Shown here piece after piece: positions 35,845 through 43,956 of a stretch of 64,000 nt of DNA. Position 1 is the first letter of the stretch. Each line of letters opens with the position of its first letter. Source of the DNA: Bordetella genomosp. 4 (GTDB taxonomy: Bacteria > Pseudomonadota > Gammaproteobacteria > Burkholderiales > Burkholderiaceae_B). Both the position numbers and the translations under genes were made by a program. The DNA is taken from assembly GCF_002261185.1 (NCBI RefSeq), contig NZ_NEVQ01000021.1, positions 62,001-126,000 on the forward strand, read 5' to 3'. Below the pieces are notes generated by a model that was not told the origin of the DNA, did no database searches, and worked only from the letters and a program-made list of their open reading frames with translations.

Positions 35845-36573
35845 TCATGTAGCATCCGAAGTTTTGTCAATAATCTTCTCGAGATAGTCAAGGTCCTCCC
35901 GAACCAAGCGCAGAGATTCCCGTGCATCTGCTGGCGAGCGCGATCTTCGCGCCTCATCACGCAATAGCGCATTAACTCCCATTTCCGCCATCAGGTCGGC
36001 GACTTCAGCAATGCTCAATCTGCCGGACGGCTTGTACCACCAAGCCGACCAATTGCACATGCCGATGAGACTGAAGGCGGCTACGTGCGCATCAACCATC
36101 CGGAATTGACCTTCACGGATCCCTCGCTCAATTACGCTACTGAAGTTATCGAGCACATTGCGCCGCGCACTTTGCATCGCGGCGCGCTGCTTGCTAGTCA
36201 TATCGGCTTGCGTGCGATCCGCAACTCGAAATTCAGCGGGACGCGACAGTATCAATTGAGCATGTTGAGCCACTAGCGCGCGTAACGCGGACACTGGATC
36301 GAGATCGTCGCGCGCGACCGTATCTCCTGCCAGCTTTCGCGCATCGGCCAGCACCTCTTCTGTCAGCGCTCGCTGAATCGCATCCTTGCTCTTGAAATAG
36401 TAGTAGACGGCAGTACGGCTCAGTCCCAGCCGTTCGGCGATGTCTTGAATACTTGTGCCGGCCGATCCCCTCTCAATGAACAGCTTTGCTGCCACGTCCA
36501 GAATCGCACTTCGCAACGCGTCACCCTTCAGGTTGACCTTTGTCGAAATGTCATTCACCACGATTTTCCTCAT
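35845..36573 (-). CDS. TetR-family repressor of the aromatic-CoA operon
   Basis: The 242-residue protein has the TetR helix-turn-helix at residues 22-66 (AAKLFIERGSAGTSIQDIAERLGLSRTAVYYYFKSKD). The larger C-terminal helical domain is of the type that binds small ligands or CoA thioesters. It is divergent from the aromatic-acid operon; two identical-pattern operator sites (36640-36653 and 36670-36683) lie between them. Release by an aromatic acid or its CoA ester is likely. Confidence 0.93.
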   Translation of the reverse strand: MRKIVVNDISTKVNLKGDALRSAILDVAAKLFIERGSAGTSIQDIAERLGLSRTAVYYYFKSKDAIQRALTEEVLADARKLAGDTVARDDLDPVSALRALVAQHAQLILSRPAEFRVADRTQADMTSKQRAAMQSARRNVLDNFSSVIERGIREGQFRMVDAHVAAFSLIGMCNWSAWWYKPSGRLSIAEVADLMAEMGVNALLRDEARRSRSPADARESLRLVREDLDYLEKIIDKTSDAT

Positions 36574-36639
36574 TGCGATCGTGCATAGCGCCGATACCTG
36601 TCCCTAATTCATCTTTTGCAGTCTCTATTGTCCTCAAAC

Positions 36640-36683
36640 TGACGTACGCGTCAAATTGCTCAAATCAATTGACACTACTGTCA
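36640..36683. promoter_or_regulatory. Two TGAC-N6-GTCA operator sites for the TetR regulator
   Basis: TGAC-GTACGC-GTCA lies at 36640-36653 and TGAC-ACTACT-GTCA at 36670-36683; the second has longer perfect arms (ATTGACA...TGTCAAT, 36668-36685). Their centres are exactly 30 bases apart, about three helical turns, so two TetR dimers would bind the same DNA face. They lie between the divergent TetR and hydrolase genes. Confidence 0.78.
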
Positions 36684-36737
36684 ATAATTCGTCTAATGAG
36701 ACAAATTCGATGCGAGGCACATCTGAAGGAGACCAAT

Positions 36738-37997
36738 GTGACCAAAGAACTGACCACAAATGGGGTCAATGCGGGCTTCCTGAATACCGACTGGAATCCG
36801 CGCGACCTGCCGTCGGGGGCCACGACCCGCAACGTCGTGCTACGCACTGATGACAACGCCGCAACTTCTGGATCTCTGTACTTACCGGCTGGGTATCGGC
36901 CGGATACCGTCGTCTGCGTAATGCATCCCCGCGAGTTCATGGCGTGTCACTACCTCATTCCCGACATCGTGGGATCAGGATGTGCAGCATGGTCGCAAGG
37001 CGCGCGATCCGTCGGTAATGACCTGCGACTGGAGCACGAGATTGCCCTGCATGACGTTGCCGCGGGCATGCGCTTTTTGCGTGATCAAGGTTTCAAGAAC
37101 ATCGTGTTGCTGGGCAACTCAGGAGGCGCGGGCCTCTACAGTCTGTATATCCAACAGTCATCTCTTCCTGCTGCCCAACGAATTGCCCGTACGCCAGGCG
37201 GCAAGCGCAGCGGTCTTCCGGAGTTGGACATGCCCGCAGTCGACGGCATGGTGCTCGTCGGCCCTCACCCTGGCCAGGGCGCGCTGCTCCTTAATTGCAT
37301 CGACCCCTCGGTTGCTGATGAAGATGACGCCCTGTCAGTCGTCGCTGCGCTCGATCCGCTCAGTCCCGACAACGGGTATCGGAAGGCGGGTGAGGCGCGG
37401 TATTCCGCCGAATTCATTGCCAACTACCGCGCAGCCCAACGGAATCGGGTCGCACGACTGGATCAACGCGCCCGCGAGATCATTGCCATGCGGCTTGATG
37501 CGCGCGAGCAGATCAAGACCGGAGCCAACACCTCCGCAGAAGTTCGGAGACGGGCAGCTCACACCCCGGTCATGACTGTCTGGCGTACAGACGCAGACTT
37601 GCGCTGTTTAGATCTCAGCATCGACCCCTCGGATCGTCACCCGGGCTCGCTGTGGGGCAAGGATCCCTACGCATCCAACTTCGGAGCCGTTGGTTTCGCC
37701 CGCTTCTGTACCCCCGAGAGCTGGCTGTCCACATGGTCAGGCCTATCGTCCAACGCCACCCTCGCGTTGACTGCCCCCGCAATCATCCAGCCGACATTGA
37801 TCATCGAATACACCGGCGACCAAGCCTGCTTTCCTGCTGATGTCAGAGACATCCATAACGCGATCAACGCGCAGGATAAACAGCACTTGCGCATCCGAGG
37901 CGATCATCACGGACGCGCATTACTGGAACAGGAAGAGCCCGGCCGATATCAAGCGGGCCGCGAACTTGCCTCCTGGCTGCAAGCACGCTTTCTTTAA
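36738..37997 (+). CDS. Alpha/beta hydrolase of the aromatic-CoA operon
   Basis: The 419-residue protein has an alpha/beta hydrolase pattern: nucleophile Ser128 in LLGNSGGAGL, an acidic residue in EYTGDQACFP and His390/His391 in RGDHHGR. A long middle region separates the two halves. GTG 36738 is the best start because AAGGAG lies about eight bases upstream; the longer frame overlaps the TetR gene. It heads the operon, with the VOC gene 20 bases on. It could open an ester or a ring-cleavage product. Confidence 0.85.
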   Translation: MTKELTTNGVNAGFLNTDWNPRDLPSGATTRNVVLRTDDNAATSGSLYLPAGYRPDTVVCVMHPREFMACHYLIPDIVGSGCAAWSQGARSVGNDLRLEHEIALHDVAAGMRFLRDQGFKNIVLLGNSGGAGLYSLYIQQSSLPAAQRIARTPGGKRSGLPELDMPAVDGMVLVGPHPGQGALLLNCIDPSVADEDDALSVVAALDPLSPDNGYRKAGEARYSAEFIANYRAAQRNRVARLDQRAREIIAMRLDAREQIKTGANTSAEVRRRAAHTPVMTVWRTDADLRCLDLSIDPSDRHPGSLWGKDPYASNFGAVGFARFCTPESWLSTWSGLSSNATLALTAPAIIQPTLIIEYTGDQACFPADVRDIHNAINAQDKQHLRIRGDHHGRALLEQEEPGRYQAGRELASWLQARFL

Positions 37998-38017
37998 CTC
38001 TACATCGGAGTAGCTCA

Positions 38018-38914
38018 ATGATTTCAACTCCTCCCACGCCCCGGTCTTTGGCGCTACATGGCGTTGACCACACGGCACGCCCGACCTGGCGTCTGCGCGA
38101 AACGATCAACTTCTATCGCGATATCTTGGGCCTGCCACTAGTGCACGTTATTTCGGCGCGCGGCTGGGGACCCGAAACGCATCCTGACTTCCTGCACTTT
38201 TTCTTTGACAGCGGCCAGGGCAGCACGATTGCTTTTTTCTACTACCTGGGATCCGACGAGCCAGATTCGGTACGTGCACGCCGTAGCATGCGCCCTCTCC
38301 CTGACGACCATGTCGGCGATGCGACCCATACCGCGTGGCTCGTCCGAGACGAAGACGAACTGAAGGCGTGGAAGCACCGGCTGGAATCCGCCGGGCTGGA
38401 CGTCTCCGTCGAAACCCGTCACGAGGTCATTGAATCCATCTACGTTCGTGATCCCAACGGATATTTCATTGAATTCACTCGCAAGCTTCGCCCCCTGGCG
38501 GCAGTAGATGCCATCGACGCTGCCCTGACCATCCAAGCCGCCATCGAACTCGAAGATGAAGCGATATCCGCCGGCCTGCGCGTCTCCCAAGTGGATCACA
38601 TCTGGGCGCGTAAAGCCGCGCTGCTGGCGTCCGCTGAAGGAGTGGGCTCGAAGCAACTGTCGGGCGTTCGAATCTTTGTGCCACGTGTCGAAGAATTTTC
38701 CGCCCTGGTGCGTAATGCCGAATCGCGTGCTGAATGCGAGGTGCAAGCCGGTGAGTTCTTCGACTGCATACAAAGCACCGGTCCCCTGGAATTCCGGCGC
38801 AAGACGTTGGGACTAAAGCCTGCAGTTTGGTATGGCCTTTTCACCGGTGGCGTAAGCGGAAACATCACCACTATGGACCGAGACCTGGTTCGAATTGAAC
38901 CCGCTGAAGCTTGA
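38018..38914 (+). CDS. Two-module VOC (extradiol-dioxygenase-like) protein
   Basis: The 298-residue protein contains two VOC-like modules. The first keeps a metal triad: His18 (GVDHTARPT), His104 (DATHTAWLV) and Glu152 (GYFIEF). The second starts at VDHIWARK, but I see no matching glutamate. Extradiol dioxygenases of this size usually keep the metal site in the C-terminal module, so this arrangement is unusual. Its place in the operon suggests ring cleavage or a related step on a hydroxylated aromatic. The ribosome site CATCGGAGTAGCTC precedes 38018. Confidence 0.82.
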   Translation: MISTPPTPRSLALHGVDHTARPTWRLRETINFYRDILGLPLVHVISARGWGPETHPDFLHFFFDSGQGSTIAFFYYLGSDEPDSVRARRSMRPLPDDHVGDATHTAWLVRDEDELKAWKHRLESAGLDVSVETRHEVIESIYVRDPNGYFIEFTRKLRPLAAVDAIDAALTIQAAIELEDEAISAGLRVSQVDHIWARKAALLASAEGVGSKQLSGVRIFVPRVEEFSALVRNAESRAECEVQAGEFFDCIQSTGPLEFRRKTLGLKPAVWYGLFTGGVSGNITTMDRDLVRIEPAEA

Positions 38915-38932
38915 TAACGGGGGAGGAGACAC

Positions 38933-40609
38933 ATGCGAGATATTAAATTCCCCATAGAGGGCGTTACGTACCACTCGGACGAACGATCGCAAGCCTATTT
39001 CAAGAGTGGCGCCTGGCGTGCGCAAACAGTCGGTCAAGTCCTGCGCGATACCGCGACTCGTTGCGGCGAGCGCCCTGCACTCATTACCGATCAGGGCACC
39101 CTAACCTTCGCCGAGCTAGACGCGCAAAGTGAAAGACTGGGCGCAGCCCTGCTAGATATCGGGTTAAGTCCAGGCGACCGCGCAATCTTTCAAATGGGCA
39201 CGACCCTTGAGACTGCGGTGACCCTTTTGGCCTGCTACAAGGCTGGAATCATTCCGGTCTGCTCGCTGCCCCAGCATCGCGCGCTCGAGATCGGCCAGCT
39301 TGTCCGGCAATCCGCCGCGCGCTGCTATTTCGTTCAAGCGGACTTCGGCTCCTTTGATCTCGTCGGTTTTGCTAAGGAAATGATGAGATCGCACGACAGC
39401 CTGGAACACCTCATTGTCGCCCGAGGTACTGCCAATGACGCAACCTTGCTTCAGGCGCTAATTGACGACATGCCACTTGAGCAAGCGCGCGCGCGTCTTG
39501 CAAAGGACCAGCCTGGATCCGAAGACGTCTTGGCCTTTCAATTATCCGGCGGCACCACTGGCATTCCGAAGATCATTCCTCGCTTTCACGCTGAGTACCT
39601 GGCACACGCCCTCGCGTGCGCGCGCTTGTACGAAATGGAGGAAGACGATCGAATCATCTGGGCATTGCCGCTCTTGCACAACGCCGCTCAAGTCTACGTG
39701 CTGATGCCCATGATTCTTATAGGGCTTTCCGCGGTCTTGATGCCGCGCGTGGATGTCCCGCGCATGCTGGAATTGATCGAAGAACATCGCGTCACCCGCG
39801 CTATTTCAATTGGTCCCATCGCGCCGCAGTTAATGGCCTACGAGAACTTGGCGCGGCATGATCTGTCGTCTCTGCGGTTATTCACCACGATGAGTGCCGC
39901 CGACCGATTGGAAGATCATCTCAAGGTGCGTTGCTCCAACCTCTTTGGAATTACAGAAGGCTTGCTGCTGGGTACACCTCATACGGCTTCCGAATTTGTC
40001 CGTCACCGGACACAAGGGCGGTCAGGCTGTCCGGAGGACGAAATCCGACTGCTTGATCCAGCTAGCGAACGTCTGGTCGAAGCCGGTCAGATGGGAGAAC
40101 TCTGCTTCCGTGGTCCGGCAACCATACCTGGCTTCTTCGATGCGTCCGAAGCCAATGCGAAAGCATTTACGTCCGACGGCTTCTACCGCACCGGTGACAT
40201 GATGACCGAGGTGGTACATGACGGAAAAACCTATTACGCATTTCAGGGACGGCTACGCGACAACATCAATCGTGGTGGCGAAAAGATCGGCTGCGAAGAA
40301 GTCGAGGCGTTGGTGGGCGCCCACCCGGCAGTGTCTGAGGCGCGACTAGTCGCCATGCCAGACGAGCTATACGGCGAGAAAGGGTGCATTTTCATTGTCC
40401 CTCGGCCTGGCCATCACGCCCCGAGCGTCGAGGAGCTCCTGACGTATCTCGTCGCCCAGGGCCTTGCGAAATACAAATGCCCGGAACGCGTAGAAGAAAT
40501 CGCAGCTTTCCCAGTGACGAAGGTCGGCAAGCTCGACAAGGCAGCACTGCGCAAAACGATCGCCGAAAAGCTCAACAACGAAGCTGAAGCCGCAGGACGA
40601 AAACCATGA
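38933..40609 (+). CDS. EntE/DhbE-like aryl-acid AMP/CoA ligase
   Basis: The 558-residue protein has the adenylation P-loop LSGGTTGIPK (204-213), with the extra glycine seen in EntE/DhbE, and LPLLHN with Asn250 at the place where DhbE binds the 2-hydroxyl group of its substrate. GRLRDNINRGGEKIGCEEVE and the catalytic lysine of KVGKLDKAAL follow. The substrate is therefore likely a 2-hydroxybenzoate such as salicylate, activated as AMP then CoA ester. GGGGGAGGAG precedes the start. No carrier protein or synthase gene is near, favouring catabolism over siderophore synthesis. Confidence 0.88.
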   Translation: MRDIKFPIEGVTYHSDERSQAYFKSGAWRAQTVGQVLRDTATRCGERPALITDQGTLTFAELDAQSERLGAALLDIGLSPGDRAIFQMGTTLETAVTLLACYKAGIIPVCSLPQHRALEIGQLVRQSAARCYFVQADFGSFDLVGFAKEMMRSHDSLEHLIVARGTANDATLLQALIDDMPLEQARARLAKDQPGSEDVLAFQLSGGTTGIPKIIPRFHAEYLAHALACARLYEMEEDDRIIWALPLLHNAAQVYVLMPMILIGLSAVLMPRVDVPRMLELIEEHRVTRAISIGPIAPQLMAYENLARHDLSSLRLFTTMSAADRLEDHLKVRCSNLFGITEGLLLGTPHTASEFVRHRTQGRSGCPEDEIRLLDPASERLVEAGQMGELCFRGPATIPGFFDASEANAKAFTSDGFYRTGDMMTEVVHDGKTYYAFQGRLRDNINRGGEKIGCEEVEALVGAHPAVSEARLVAMPDELYGEKGCIFIVPRPGHHAPSVEELLTYLVAQGLAKYKCPERVEEIAAFPVTKVGKLDKAALRKTIAEKLNNEAEAAGRKP

Positions 40610-41082
40610 TCGCCACCGAATACATCGTCAGCGACTCGCCTTTTGTGATTCGCAGGCGCGTCAAATGGGGCGACTGCGACCCGGCTGGCGTCGTATACAC
40701 CGTCACGTTTAGCGAGTACGTCATCTCCGCAGCGGAGCTTTTCTACGAACGCCTGCTCGGAAATACCCCGCAATCATCCAAGGACGAGCATGGCTTCGGC
40801 ACTCCCACGCGGGCGCTCACCTTCGATTTCCATGCCACCCTTTGGCCCGACCAAGAATTCGACATGACCGTCTCTGTCGAACATATCGGCGAACACACGT
40901 ACACCCTGAACATTACGGGTACTGTGCACGGCAACCCCGCATTTGTGGCGAAGCTCACCCCCATCTGCGTTGCGCGCGGTGAACGCCGGGCAATCCCCAT
41001 TCCCGCCATCATGCGCGACGCCTTGCTCACGTATCAGGCCGCCAATCCGATGGCGGCCCCCTTCCGGAGTCCCCAAATATGA
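40606..41082 (+). CDS. 4-Hydroxybenzoyl-CoA thioesterase-family (hot-dog) protein
   Basis: The 158-residue protein has the hot-dog catalytic pattern WGDCDPAGVVY with Asp25, as in 4HBT-type acyl-CoA thioesterases. It starts inside the stop of the ligase gene (ATGA, 40606) and ends in an ATGA overlap with the monooxygenase (41079). This tight coupling suggests it hydrolyses the hydroxylated aromatic-CoA made by its neighbours, for example gentisyl-CoA (inference). Confidence 0.9.
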   Translation: MIATEYIVSDSPFVIRRRVKWGDCDPAGVVYTVTFSEYVISAAELFYERLLGNTPQSSKDEHGFGTPTRALTFDFHATLWPDQEFDMTVSVEHIGEHTYTLNITGTVHGNPAFVAKLTPICVARGERRAIPIPAIMRDALLTYQAANPMAAPFRSPQI

Positions 41083-42242
41083 AAATTGCAATCATTGGGG
41101 CTGGTCCCGCCGGCCTGTATTTTGCTCTTCTGGCTAAGAAGAACGACCCAGGTCATGACATTCAAGTGTACGAACAGAACCCTCAGGGCGCCACGTACGG
41201 TTGGGGCGTAGTCTTTTCAGACATTGGACTGAACTTTCTGCGGGATGCAGACCCGGATTTCTTCAAAGATTTTATCGCGCATCATGAACGATGCGACTAC
41301 ATGGAGATCGTTCACCGGGACGAGCGGATCCAAGTTCACGGCAATCACTTCTCCCGTACCGCTCGACTCAAAATGCTTCAAGTGCTGGAAAAAGCTTGTG
41401 TCCAGGCCGGCGTTCGAATCAAGTACGACCACCGCGTGGGAGACGTGTCGCTCCTGGCCGCAGAATTCGACATGGTCGTCGCCGCAGACGGATCCAACAG
41501 CCAAACCCGCACTCAACTCGCTCAACACTTTCAACCCACATTCGAAAAGCGACGCAACAAATTCGCCTGGTATGGCACACGCCAACGCTTCCATCCGGTG
41601 TCCTTGATCTTTCGTCAGACTGGACACGGGATCTTTATCGCCCATAGTTATCAATACAGCCCCGAGCTCAGTACCTTTTTGGTCGAGGTCGACCCTGACA
41701 CATGGACACGCGCCGGTCTGAACAACGCCAGCGAAGAGGAAAGCCGCCGTTATTGCGCGGACGTATTTCGCAACGACCTGGGCGCCAACGAGCTTCTCGG
41801 CAATCGCTCGCTCTGGTTCGAAGCGAACATCGTGCGCAATGAAAACTGGTCGCACGGCAACGTCGTGTTGCTCGGCGACGCTCTGCGCACCGTGCACTTC
41901 TCGCTTGGCTCGGGAACACGCATGGCCATGCAGGACGCTATCGCGCTGCACCAGGGGCTTCGACAGTATCCGTCTGATGCACGCGCCGCATTCTCGGTCT
42001 TTGAGTCTCTGCGTCGGTCGCCGTCTACAAGCTTTCAAACCGCCGCCGCGCGCAGCTTGGATTGGTATGAAAACGTTGCAGACAAAATGTACCTGGACCC
42101 CGTTTCCTTCGCCTACGACTACATGCGACGCACAGGACAAGTCAGTCACGAAGACCTGCGTCACCGAGACCCCATCTTTACCGCAGCCTATGAAGCGAGA
42201 ACCGAGCGTACGGGCAAAAAGGACGTCCGGCTCGTCCCATAA
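41079..42242 (+). CDS. FAD monooxygenase resembling salicylyl-CoA 5-hydroxylase
   Basis: The 387-residue protein has the FAD motif IIGAGPAGLYFALLAKK at the N-terminus, GATYGWGVVFSDIGL shared with aromatic acyl-CoA hydroxylases, the DG motif VAADGSNS, and the second FAD motif NVVLLGDALRTVHFSLGSGT. This set is typical of salicylyl-CoA 5-hydroxylase (SdgC type) and the monooxygenase half of 2-aminobenzoyl-CoA monooxygenase/reductase. With the ligase and thioesterase upstream it should hydroxylate an aryl-CoA thioester. Start ATG 41079 overlaps the previous stop. Confidence 0.88.
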   Translation: MKIAIIGAGPAGLYFALLAKKNDPGHDIQVYEQNPQGATYGWGVVFSDIGLNFLRDADPDFFKDFIAHHERCDYMEIVHRDERIQVHGNHFSRTARLKMLQVLEKACVQAGVRIKYDHRVGDVSLLAAEFDMVVAADGSNSQTRTQLAQHFQPTFEKRRNKFAWYGTRQRFHPVSLIFRQTGHGIFIAHSYQYSPELSTFLVEVDPDTWTRAGLNNASEEESRRYCADVFRNDLGANELLGNRSLWFEANIVRNENWSHGNVVLLGDALRTVHFSLGSGTRMAMQDAIALHQGLRQYPSDARAAFSVFESLRRSPSTSFQTAAARSLDWYENVADKMYLDPVSFAYDYMRRTGQVSHEDLRHRDPIFTAAYEARTERTGKKDVRLVP

Positions 42243-42266
42243 AACCACCCATACAATGGGGGAGAC

Positions 42267-43238
42267 ATGAAGAAAACTCTGATTTTTTCCTTGATTGCGT
42301 TCACTGCAGCTTGGAACGCCTACGCGCAAGCACCCGCATATCCCGACCGAAGCGTACGGGCCGTTCTCCCCTACTCCGTAGGAAGTGGCCCCGATGCGGT
42401 CGCTCGAATGGTAGGGGAACAACTCTCGAACGCGTGGAAGCAGCCATTCATCGTCGAAAACAAGCCCGGCGCCAATGGCTGGCTCGCCATCGGCGAGGTC
42501 AAACGGTCCGCCCCGGATGGCTATTCGATTGCCATCGTCGACAACACCCATATGACGTTGCAGCCCCACCTATATAGCAAGATGCCGTTCGACCCCATAC
42601 AGGACTTCACGCCTGTCGCGCCCATATACACGACGAACTTCTTCATTGTCGTCGCAGCGAATTCCCCATGGAAAAACGTGGCCGATCTCGTTGAGGCAGC
42701 GCGTAGGGCCCCGGAGACCTTGACTTATGGAAGTTGGGGAATCGGCAGCGTTGCACACGTCGGAACCACGCTCTTTCAGCAGAAAACGCAGACGTCCATG
42801 GTCCACGTCCCCTTCAAGGAATTGCCGCAGCTGTATACGGCTGTTGCTAACGGAGAGATCAGTTGGGCCTTCGGTACAGCAGCGACCGTGCAGAACCTGT
42901 ACCAGGCCAAACGTGTGAAGCTATTAGCCCTGGCGGCACCGCAACGCCTAAGCCTCTATCCTGATATTCCCACGGTATCTGAGGCTGGAGGGCCCGCGGA
43001 TTTCACGCTCAAGACCTGGGTTGCCGCATTTGTTCCAAAAGGAACGCCATCAGACGTTATTCAAAAAATCGGCGGGTCCATCGCCACCGCGTTGACCACG
43101 CCGGCTTTGCAAGAGCGCTTTCGAACTTTCGGGTTCGAACCCTGGCCCACGGACCCAGCGGGCGTTGCTCGCGCGCAAGAACAAGACTCCGCTCATTTCG
43201 CCGACGTCGTCAAGCAAGCAAACATCTCCCTCAATTGA
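42267..43238 (+). CDS. Bug-family periplasmic receptor of the aromatic-CoA operon
   Basis: The 323-residue protein has a signal peptide ending at AYAQ and the Bug marks YPDRSVRAVLPYSVGSGPD, ENKPGANGWLA and GSVAHVGTTLF. It follows the monooxygenase by 24 bases on the same strand with GGGGGAG upstream, so it is probably the uptake receptor for the aromatic carboxylate metabolised by this operon. That link is inference from position. Confidence 0.93.
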   Translation: MKKTLIFSLIAFTAAWNAYAQAPAYPDRSVRAVLPYSVGSGPDAVARMVGEQLSNAWKQPFIVENKPGANGWLAIGEVKRSAPDGYSIAIVDNTHMTLQPHLYSKMPFDPIQDFTPVAPIYTTNFFIVVAANSPWKNVADLVEAARRAPETLTYGSWGIGSVAHVGTTLFQQKTQTSMVHVPFKELPQLYTAVANGEISWAFGTAATVQNLYQAKRVKLLALAAPQRLSLYPDIPTVSEAGGPADFTLKTWVAAFVPKGTPSDVIQKIGGSIATALTTPALQERFRTFGFEPWPTDPAGVARAQEQDSAHFADVVKQANISLN

Positions 43239-43335
43239 TTCGTATAGGGCTCGCTATGACAAATTCGTTATGGATAGGGTAAATCGTACCTAGTCGATGC
43301 GTGCGCTGGTTCGGAAGTGGAGCACCGTAGCTACG

Positions 43336-43815
43336 CTACGGCGCCCAATGCTCCTTGCCACTCCATTCCGGCCCATGCGCACACAACTTCTGCAACAGTC
43401 TCTCGAAAGTCTGCCGCTCGGCGGATGATAAACACGCCATCATGTCATCCTCTCGCTGCTTCAGTGCTGGCATGAAGGTGTCATGCAGCCGTCGCCCCGC
43501 GGCGGTGATGTAGATGATGAGCCGGCGTTGGTCCTGCGGGTCGGCCTTGCGGCGCACGAGGCCTTTGGACTCCAGGGCCGTGATGGCTCGGCTGATGTTG
43601 TTCTTCAGGTGACCGGAAAAATCGCAGATGTCTGCAGCAGAAATCCCGTCTCTGAAGTACAGAAATATCAGCGAAAGAATTTCGGGCCGCGTCAGACCAT
43701 GGCGGGCCTCAATGGCCCGAAACGACGGCTCGCGGTACGAGTTGATCATGTACCCCAACTTGTAGGCGAACGGAATCGTCACCCCATCGAGGATGTCACT
43801 GAGTGGCTGGTTCAT
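43336..43815 (-). CDS. MarR-family transcriptional regulator
   Basis: The 159-residue protein has the MarR winged helix (ISAADICDFSGHLKNNISRAITALESKG, about residues 54-81) and the basic wing RRKADPQDQRRLI. It is divergent from the alpha/beta hydrolase-Bug operon; the 24-bp perfect palindrome at 43885-43908 lies between the genes and is its probable operator. A 7-bp hairpin (43325-43341) overlaps its stop codon. Confidence 0.92.
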   Translation of the reverse strand: MNQPLSDILDGVTIPFAYKLGYMINSYREPSFRAIEARHGLTRPEILSLIFLYFRDGISAADICDFSGHLKNNISRAITALESKGLVRRKADPQDQRRLIIYITAAGRRLHDTFMPALKQREDDMMACLSSAERQTFERLLQKLCAHGPEWSGKEHWAP

Positions 43816-43884
43816 GGCGTGGTGGCGTTGAGCATCCTACGAGTATAGAACTCTTGCCTGCTCCTAAGGAAAACCCGACCTTCA

Positions 43885-43908
43885 ATATAGTTCCATATGG
43901 AACTATAT
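43885..43908. promoter_or_regulatory. Perfect 24-bp palindrome, MarR operator
   Basis: ATATAGTTCCAT is followed directly by its exact inverted copy. A TATACT at 43914-43919 could be the -10 box of the hydrolase promoter, and the -35 position about 17 bases before it would fall at 43891-43896, inside the palindrome. Binding there would block RNA polymerase, so repression by the MarR protein is expected. Confidence 0.82.
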
Positions 43909-43956
43909 GAGTCTATACTCCGATGCGTTCACACGAAAAAAAAGCAGTCGGAGACA

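Noticed and set aside
38933-40609. Siderophore-biosynthesis role for the EntE/DhbE-like ligase
   Set aside because: No isochorismatase, carrier protein or synthetase genes are nearby; thioesterase and aryl-CoA hydroxylase neighbours favour catabolism.
41217-42569. Antisense open frame of 450 codons over the FAD monooxygenase
   Set aside because: No recognisable domain or ribosome site; the plus-strand gene has clear FAD motifs and overlapping neighbours.
43130-43142. tRNA-like GGTTCGAACCC
   Set aside because: It lies within the Bug coding sequence and no cloverleaf can be built around it.
43325-43341. 7-bp hairpin overlapping the MarR stop codon
   Set aside because: No T-run follows on either strand, so I do not call it a terminator.
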